Source: Synergistaceae bacterium (GTDB lineage: Bacteria; Synergistota; Synergistia; Synergistales; Aminobacteriaceae). Taken from it: a stretch of 35,425 nucleotides of DNA. Where the stretch lies: positions 1 to 35,425 of the forward strand of contig JAHDKT010000087.1 of the NCBI GenBank assembly GCA_018436725.1, read 5' to 3'. Made by a program: the position numbers and the translations under genes. This document shows, piece by piece, positions 29,877-35,425 of this stretch (the first letter of the stretch is position 1; every line of letters starts with the position of its first letter). The notes under the pieces are model-generated. The model did no database searches. It was not told where the DNA came from and saw only the letters and a list, made by a program, of their open reading frames with translations.

Positions 29877-32600
29877 ATGATTCAAAAGGTCTTTTTTGTC
29901 AATGACATCGAGCGGAACATAATAGTCGACGGGGATGCTTCGCTCGCCGAAGTGCTCCGCGAGCAGCTCGGACTCACGGGTACGAAGGTCGGATGCGGCC
30001 AGGGACACTGCGGTTCGTGCAATGTTCTTCTGGACGGCAAGGTGACCCGCACGTGCGTGTACAAGATGTCCCGTCTCCCCGAGGGAGCGAAGATCGTCAC
30101 GATCGAGGGAATCGGCACGCCGGAGAAGCTCCACCCGCTCCAGAAGGCGTGGATAAAGCACGGGGCGGCCCAGTGCGGTTTCTGTGCGCCGGGCTTCATC
30201 GTCTCCGCGAAGGGACTCCTGGACACGAATCCGAACCCCTCCCGCGACGATGTACGCGATTGGTTCCAGCTCAACAGGAACGCATGCCGCTGCACCGGGT
30301 ACATTCCCATCGTCGACGCGGTGATGGATGCCGCCAAGGTGCTCCGCGGCGAGATGGACGAGAAGGAACTCGACTTCGCGATGCCCGCCGACGGAAGGAT
30401 CTGGGGGAGCAAGTACCCCCGTCCGACCGCCGTGGGCAAGGTGACCGGAACGCTCGACTACGGCGCGGACCTCATTCTCAAGATGCCCAAAAAGACGCTG
30501 CACGCCGCGCTGGTGCAGGCGAAGGTCTCCCACGCGAACATCAAGGGAATCGACGCCTCGGAAGCCGAGAAGATGCCCGGCGTCTACAAGATCGTCACGC
30601 ATAAGGACATAAAAGGAAAGAACCGCATCACCGGCCTGATCACCTTCCCCACGAACAAGGGAGACGGCTGGGACCGTCCGATCCTCTGCGACGAGAAGAT
30701 CTTCCAGTACGGCGACGCGGTCGCCATAGTCTGCGCCGACAGCTACAAGAACGCCGTCGCCGCGGCCGAGAAGGTGAAGCTCGACCTCGAAGTCCTTCCG
30801 GCGTATATGAACGCCCCCGCCGCGATGGCCGATGACGCGATAGAAATTCACCCCGGAACGCCCAATATCTACTATACGCAGAAGATCAAGAAGGGAGAGG
30901 AGACGGCGCCCATCTTCTCGCGTCCCGACGTGGTGACGGTCGAGGACGACTTCTACGTCGGCCGTCAGCCGCACATGCCCGTCGAGCCCGACGTCGGCTT
31001 CGCCTACCTCGACCACGAGGGGCGTCTGGTTATCCACTCCAAGTCCATCGGCGTCCACCTGCACCTTGCTATGATCGCCCCGGGCCTCGGCGTGGAGCCG
31101 GAGAAACTCGTTCTGGTGACCAACCCCGCCGGAGGCACCTTCGGCTACAAGTTCAGCCCGACCATGGAGGCGCTCGTCGGCGCCGCCACGCTCGCCACGG
31201 GGCATCCGGTAGCTCTGAAGTACACGTGGAAACAGCAGCAGCAGTACACCGGCAAGCGCTCCCCCTTCTTCGTCAACATGAAGTTCGCCGCCACGAAAGA
31301 GGGCAAGCTTCTCGCCATGGAGACGGACTACTCCGTCGACCACGGCCCCTACTCCGAGTTCGGCGACCTGCTCACCGTCCGCGGCATCCAGTTCATGGGG
31401 GCGGGGTACGACATTCCCAACATCCGCGGGGAAGGCCGCACGGTCTGCACGAACCATGCGTGGGGGTCGGCGTTCCGCGCCTACGGATCGCCCCAGTCGC
31501 TCTTCTCCTCCGAGGTGCTGATGGACGAGCTGGCGGAAAAACTGGGGATGGACCCGCTGGAGATTCGCTATAAGAACGCCTACCGGCCGGGAAGCACCAA
31601 TCCGACGGGTCAGGCGCCGGAGTCCTATTCGCTGCCGAAGATGTTCGAAGCGCTCCGTCCGAAGTACGAACTGGCGAAGAAGCGCGCCGCCGAGGGCTCC
31701 ACGACGCGCTTCAAGAAGGGCGTCGGCCTTTCGGTGGGCGTCTACGGCTGCGGTCTCGACGGCCCCGACGGTTCCGAGGCGCGGCTCGACATGAACCCCG
31801 ACGGCACGATCACGGTCTGCACCGCGTGGGAGGACCACGGACAGGGCGCCGACGCCGGCGCGGTCGGCACCGCGCACGAGGCGCTCCGCCCGATGGGCGT
31901 CTCCCCGGACAAGCTGAAGTTCACGTGGCCGAATACGGCGAAGTGCCCCAACTCGGGCCCTGCGGGCGGTTCGCGCTCCCAGGTCATGACGGGGAACGCC
32001 ATCCGCGTCGCCTGCGAGACGCTGCTGAAGGAGACGGCGAAGCCGGGCGGCGGTTTCATGACATACGATGAGATGGTCGCCGCCGGGAAGCCGACATCCT
32101 TCACCGGCAAGTGGTCCGCCGTCGAGGGAACGGCCTGCGACGCGGACGGGCAGGGCAAACCGTTCGTGATCTACATGTACGGCGTTTTCATGGCGGAAGT
32201 CACCGTTGATACGGAGACCGGCAAGACCGCGGTCGACAGAATGACGCTGATGTGCGACTGCGGGAAGATCAACAACCGGCTCGTCGTCGACGGCCAGAAC
32301 TGGGGCGGCATTGCCCAGGGCATCGGCCTCGCCCTTTCCGAGGACTTCGAGGATATAGAGAAGCACTCCACGATGCCGGGCGCGGGATTCCCGTACATCA
32401 AGGACATCCCGGACGATATGGAGATCATCTACTTCGAGGAGCCACGAGCGGACGGACCGCACGGCGCCGCCGGAATCGGCGAGCTGCCGCTCACCAGCCC
32501 GCACGCCTCGGTCATCAACGCGATCTACAACGCGTGCGGCGTGCGCATCACCAAGCTCCCCGCGTACCCGGAGAAGGTTCTGGCCGGGCTGAAGAAATAG
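29877..32600 (+). CDS. mop: Molybdopterin aldehyde oxidoreductase (Desulfovibrio gigas MOP type)
   Basis: A 907-residue cytoplasmic enzyme that oxidises aldehydes to carboxylic acids at a Mo-molybdopterin site. Its cysteines have the same numbering as the D. gigas enzyme: plant-type [2Fe-2S] cluster C40, C45, C48, C60 and second cluster C100, C103, C137, C139. The catalytic Glu is E869 in GIGELPLTS, also the same number. Blocks such as AFRAYG, GGTFGYKF and GQGADAG are intact, and there is no FAD domain, so electrons must go to a partner protein. The ATG at 29877 follows GGAAGGAG by about 13 nt. Upstream lies a 400-nt regulatory leader; downstream come redox accessory genes. The same order occurs in Desulfovibrio. 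Confidence 0.95.
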   Translation: MIQKVFFVNDIERNIIVDGDASLAEVLREQLGLTGTKVGCGQGHCGSCNVLLDGKVTRTCVYKMSRLPEGAKIVTIEGIGTPEKLHPLQKAWIKHGAAQCGFCAPGFIVSAKGLLDTNPNPSRDDVRDWFQLNRNACRCTGYIPIVDAVMDAAKVLRGEMDEKELDFAMPADGRIWGSKYPRPTAVGKVTGTLDYGADLILKMPKKTLHAALVQAKVSHANIKGIDASEAEKMPGVYKIVTHKDIKGKNRITGLITFPTNKGDGWDRPILCDEKIFQYGDAVAIVCADSYKNAVAAAEKVKLDLEVLPAYMNAPAAMADDAIEIHPGTPNIYYTQKIKKGEETAPIFSRPDVVTVEDDFYVGRQPHMPVEPDVGFAYLDHEGRLVIHSKSIGVHLHLAMIAPGLGVEPEKLVLVTNPAGGTFGYKFSPTMEALVGAATLATGHPVALKYTWKQQQQYTGKRSPFFVNMKFAATKEGKLLAMETDYSVDHGPYSEFGDLLTVRGIQFMGAGYDIPNIRGEGRTVCTNHAWGSAFRAYGSPQSLFSSEVLMDELAEKLGMDPLEIRYKNAYRPGSTNPTGQAPESYSLPKMFEALRPKYELAKKRAAEGSTTRFKKGVGLSVGVYGCGLDGPDGSEARLDMNPDGTITVCTAWEDHGQGADAGAVGTAHEALRPMGVSPDKLKFTWPNTAKCPNSGPAGGSRSQVMTGNAIRVACETLLKETAKPGGGFMTYDEMVAAGKPTSFTGKWSAVEGTACDADGQGKPFVIYMYGVFMAEVTVDTETGKTAVDRMTLMCDCGKINNRLVVDGQNWGGIAQGIGLALSEDFEDIEKHSTMPGAGFPYIKDIPDDMEIIYFEEPRADGPHGAAGIGELPLTSPHASVINAIYNACGVRITKLPAYPEKVLAGLKK

Positions 32601-32661
32601 GAACAGGATTCGGGGAAGCGTTCCTCCGGGAGCGCCTCCCCGTTCCCGCGAGAGGTACGTC

Positions 32662-34968
32662 ATGGAAAAAGCGAAGCTGCTGGAATTCGAATCGAAGTGC
32701 GTTCAGGAGGAACCTCCCTACTGCCAGGCGGCCTGCCCGCTGCATCTCGACGGACGCGCGCTCTGCGCTTTCGTCCGCGAAGGCCGGTTCGACGACGCCG
32801 GGAAGCTGATCGAGAGGACGCTTCCCCTGCCCGAGGCGCTTGCGCGCATCTGCGACGCGCCCTGCAGGGAGGCCTGCCTCCGACGCGGACTCGGCGGAAG
32901 CGTCGAACTCGGGGCAGTCGAAAGAGCGTGCGTGGAACAGGGGCCTCTGCGCCGCGCGCCGCTCCTCATTCCGAAGAACGGGAAGAAGGTCGCGGTGATC
33001 GGAGGCGCTTTGAGCGCGCTCTGCGCAGCCTCCGACGGCCTCCGGAAGGGGTACTCCGTCACGGTCTTCTGTTCGGAGGAGAGGAGCGGCCCGCTGATGT
33101 CGCTTTCGCCTCGGATCACCGAAGAGATCGCGCATCGCGAGCTGGCATGGCTCGAAAAGGGAGGCGCACGCTTTCTCCCTCCGGACGCGCTCCCCCCGCT
33201 CTCCGAACTTCTCGGCGGATTCGACGCCGCGTTCGCAGGCCTGGACGATCCGTTCGCCGCGCACGCAACTGCGGAGGCGACACGAACGAGAATCCCGGCA
33301 AGCCTTGAGACCGGAATCGAGGGTCTCTTCGCGGGAGGAGACTCTCCCTCCTTCATTCTCCGCGCCGCCGACGGCCGCCGCGGGATGAAGTCGGCCGAGA
33401 GATTTCTTCAGGGCGCATCGCTTCTCTCTTCACGGGAGAAAGAGGGGGCGTATTCCACCCGCCTCTTCACATCCGCGGAAGGGATCTCCACCGTCAAGAG
33501 CGAACCGGTTCCACCGGAAGGCTACTCCCCCGAAGAGGCCGTCCGCGAAGCGAAACGCTGTATCCTCTGCGAATGCATGGAGTGCGTGAAGCACTGCGCC
33601 TACATGCGGCACTACAAGGGGTACCCGAAGAAGTTCGCTCGGGAGATCTACAACAATCTCTCCGTAATCCAGGGGACGCGGCTGGCGAACGGGATGATCA
33701 ACTCGTGCAGCCTCTGCGGCCGCTGCGAACGCATCTGTCCGAACGGTTTCTCCATGGCCGAACTCTGCCGCGAAGCACGACGGGAGATGTTCCTCCAGGA
33801 GAAGATGCCTCCCTCGGCGCACGATTTCACTCTGGAAGACATGCGCTTCAACAACTCCCCGAGAGCGACGCTGCTGCGGCACGAGCCCGAAAAAGAGACG
33901 AGCGCCTACCTCTTCCTCCCCGGTTGCCGACTCGCAGGCTCCTGCCCCGAACAGACGACCGCCCTCTACTCCTTTTTGAGGGACCGTCTGGAGGGCGGCG
34001 TCGGCCTCTGGCTCCGCTGTTGCGGCGCTCCGGCGGACTGGGCCGGACGCGAAGAGGAACTCCGGCATGAGACCGCGAAAATCGCCGAAGAGTGGAAGTC
34101 CATGGGCTCCCCCATTGTCGTGGCCGCCTGTACAAGCTGCCTCGCCCTCTTCCGCAGGGAGACGCCGTCGATCAAGACCGTCTCTCTGTGGGAGATTCTG
34201 GACGGCGCCGAACTTCCGGAGGGCTTCCGCCCTCTTGAACGGAATCTCGCCGTCGCCGACCCCTGCACCGCTGCGCACTCCCCCGAAGTCGGGGCGGCCG
34301 TGCGGCGCGTCGCCTCCCGTGCGGGAGTGCGTTTTCAAGAGCCTTCACTTTCAGGAGAACTCTCCTTCTGCTGCGGCTTCGGCGGCCTCCAGGAGTGCGC
34401 CAACTCGACCCTGGCCGCTCTTTCCGCCGAATCGCGGGGGGAGGAGAGTTCTCTTGACTTTCTCGTATACTGCTCCATGTGCCGGAATCTCTTCGTTCAG
34501 GCGGGCAAACCCGCCGTCCACCTGCTGGACATTCTCCTCCCGCAGGGCGACGACGATCCGGCGGAACGCCCCCCAGTCGGATACTCGGAACAGCGGGAAA
34601 ACCGGGTCGGCCTTGTCCGCGCGCTGCGCGCATCTCTCTGGAAGGAGGAAGACATCGTGAACGAACCGCATGAATCCATCCGGCTCGTCATCCCGCCCGA
34701 CGTGGAAAAGACTCTGGCGAAGCGGCGAATTCTTGCCGATACAGTCCGGAGAGCCATCTGGTCTGCGGAGCGAAGCGGCCGGAAGATGAAACAGCTCAAC
34801 GGCGCCCTTATCGCCTCGCTGCGCCCCGCCTCCGTCACCTACTGGGTGGAATACGCTCCCGGAGCGGACGGCTCCTTCGAGGTACGCAACGGGTGGAGTC
34901 ACAGAATGTCCGTCGCCGGAGCCGCGGAGGAGCGCGCCCCCGACGCTTCGATAGGGGAGAAAGCATGA
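32662..34968 (+). CDS. Pyridine-nucleotide-disulfide-oxidoreductase-like/dicluster (HdrD-like) fusion protein
   Basis: A 768-residue fusion. Residues 13-90 form a GltD-like double [4Fe-4S] domain (C13, C21-x3-C25P, C64, C68, C72). Residues 108-230 are a short, degenerate nucleotide-binding domain: VAVIGGALSAL replaces the usual GxGxxG, and most of an FAD/NAD domain is missing. Residues 300-360 hold ferredoxin motifs C300-x2-C-x3-C-x3-C and C349-x2-C-x2-C-x3-CP. Then follow CCG domains (CCGAP at 453; CCGFGG at 570) as in HdrD/GlpC. A C-terminal 90-residue part has VTYWVEY and SHRMSV. It corresponds to the gene after the aldehyde oxidoreductase in Desulfovibrio (DVU1558 type). It probably accepts or routes electrons. 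ATG 32662 has GAGAGG upstream. Confidence 0.85.
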   Translation: MEKAKLLEFESKCVQEEPPYCQAACPLHLDGRALCAFVREGRFDDAGKLIERTLPLPEALARICDAPCREACLRRGLGGSVELGAVERACVEQGPLRRAPLLIPKNGKKVAVIGGALSALCAASDGLRKGYSVTVFCSEERSGPLMSLSPRITEEIAHRELAWLEKGGARFLPPDALPPLSELLGGFDAAFAGLDDPFAAHATAEATRTRIPASLETGIEGLFAGGDSPSFILRAADGRRGMKSAERFLQGASLLSSREKEGAYSTRLFTSAEGISTVKSEPVPPEGYSPEEAVREAKRCILCECMECVKHCAYMRHYKGYPKKFAREIYNNLSVIQGTRLANGMINSCSLCGRCERICPNGFSMAELCREARREMFLQEKMPPSAHDFTLEDMRFNNSPRATLLRHEPEKETSAYLFLPGCRLAGSCPEQTTALYSFLRDRLEGGVGLWLRCCGAPADWAGREEELRHETAKIAEEWKSMGSPIVVAACTSCLALFRRETPSIKTVSLWEILDGAELPEGFRPLERNLAVADPCTAAHSPEVGAAVRRVASRAGVRFQEPSLSGELSFCCGFGGLQECANSTLAALSAESRGEESSLDFLVYCSMCRNLFVQAGKPAVHLLDILLPQGDDDPAERPPVGYSEQRENRVGLVRALRASLWKEEDIVNEPHESIRLVIPPDVEKTLAKRRILADTVRRAIWSAERSGRKMKQLNGALIASLRPASVTYWVEYAPGADGSFEVRNGWSHRMSVAGAAEERAPDASIGEKA

Positions 34969-35180
34969 AAGAGCTGATGAAGTCGTTCGAGAAGTACACG
35001 AAGACCGAATGCGGCGCATGCGGCCGTTTTCTGGAGCTGCAAAAGACGGAGATCACCTACCTCGGCAGCGTCTTCGCGCTGGAGCTGCCCGCGTGTCCTT
35101 CGTGCGGCACGGTCTTCGTCCCGGAGGAGCTGGCCACGGGGAAGATGCTCGAAGTGGAAAAGATTCTGGAGGACAAATAA
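34965..35180 (+). CDS. Small four-Cys redox protein (DVU_1557 family type)
   Basis: A 71-residue protein with ECGACG near residue 16 and ACPSCG near 45, two CxxC knuckles that could bind zinc or iron. It starts with an ATG overlapping the previous stop (ATGA), with AGGGGAG upstream; a longer frame upstream lacks a start signal. The size, the CxxC pair and place match the 'DVU_1557 family redox protein' accompanying molybdenum aldehyde oxidoreductases. Its function is not established. Confidence 0.75.
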   Translation: MKELMKSFEKYTKTECGACGRFLELQKTEITYLGSVFALELPACPSCGTVFVPEELATGKMLEVEKILEDK

Positions 35181-35425
35181 TGGATGTTTTCGACCTCGAC
35201 GACCTCCAGATGGAGATGATCTCCCTCGAAGGGAAGGGGTACCACTGCAGCCAGATTCTCATACTGCTGGCGCTTCGCCAGACGGGAGGAGAGCGCAACG
35301 ACTCGCTGATCCGTTCGATGGGAGGGCTCTCCCTCGGGCTCGGTCACAGCAACGGCACGTGCGGCGCGCTGCTCGGCGGCGCATGCCTCCTTGGATTCTA
35401 CGCCGGGAAGGGGAACGACGGCGAA
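35180..35425 (+). CDS. C-GCAxxG-C-C family protein (DVU_1555 type), partial
   Basis: The ATG at 35180 shares one base with the previous stop (TAATG) and has GGAGG 8 nt upstream. The 82 residues present show GYHCSQILILLALRQ, SMGGLSLGLGHSNGTCGALLGGACLLG, the C...G-x-C-G-A-x-x-G-x-x-C pattern of C_GCAxxG_C_C proteins. The end lies outside the window. It is in the same operon as the aldehyde oxidoreductase. Confidence 0.85.
   Translation, partial: MDVFDLDDLQMEMISLEGKGYHCSQILILLALRQTGGERNDSLIRSMGGLSLGLGHSNGTCGALLGGACLLGFYAGKGNDGE

Noticed and set aside
29736..32663. A 975-codon open frame on the minus strand opposite the aldehyde oxidoreductase
   Set aside because: Antisense to a nearly invariant enzyme; composition (Val/Gly/Arg/His) and lack of ribosome-binding site indicate a shadow.
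1..35425. CRISPR arrays, insertion sequences, prophage genes, rRNA or tRNA genes
   Set aside because: No regularly spaced repeats, transposase or integrase domains or RNA-gene signatures were seen on either strand.

Overview
The window is G+C-rich with dense, overlapping operons. Its gene content fits an anaerobic, amino-acid-fermenting bacterium, and I lean towards Synergistota: indolepyruvate:ferredoxin oxidoreductase, TRAP and ABC uptake systems, a 5-oxoprolinase cluster, a RemB-gyrB pair, and a Desulfovibrio-type molybdenum aldehyde oxidoreductase with its redox accessory genes. The assignment is an inference from gene content; there is no rRNA or tRNA gene here to settle it.

Layout. 1-147 is the tail of a membrane antiporter (+). 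241-4066 (-) holds iorBA, a small exported protein gene interrupted by one in-frame UGA, and an orphan amino-acid-type solute-binding protein. 4352-10781 (+) is an addB-addA recombination helicase-nuclease pair. 10989-12200 (+) is an ST7-like TPR protein, facing a YitT-family membrane protein (12283-13191, -). 13359-15490 (+) is remB-gyrB. 16019-19039 (+) is a complete TRAP transporter behind a long structured leader, closed by a two-way terminator. 19135-23812 (-) is a pyroglutamate module: a DUF1445 hydro-lyase, pxpA, pxpC, pxpB and an NRAMP-fold transporter without metal-binding residues. 23981-24760 (+) is a TauE/SafE exporter. 24765-29144 (-) is a PotABCD/FbpABC-like ABC importer carrying a TIGR00725 Rossmann protein gene. 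29877-35425 (+) is the aldehyde oxidoreductase, a dicluster flavoprotein-like/HdrD-like fusion, a small four-Cys protein and a C-GCAxxG-C-C protein that runs off the window.

How it works together. Most of the window serves uptake of organic acids and amino-acid products (TRAP, ABC, TauE, SBP), their oxidation (IorAB for aryl pyruvates, the Mo enzyme for the resulting aldehydes) and pyroglutamate salvage. IorAB makes acyl-CoA and reduced ferredoxin; the aldehyde oxidoreductase would handle aldehydes from the same substrates, with the accessory genes as its likely electron-transfer or maturation partners.

The most notable signals are: a riboswitch-like leader with tandem terminators before the Mo enzyme; its conserved but poorly characterised accessory module; an NRAMP homologue that lost its metal ligands and sits with 5-oxoprolinase; a UGA-interrupted gene with a SECIS-like hairpin just downstream of the UGA; an IorA whose two ferredoxin motifs both lack the second cysteine; Fe-S cysteine quartets in both AddA and AddB; and two genes whose ribosome-binding sites point to CTG or other non-standard start codons.
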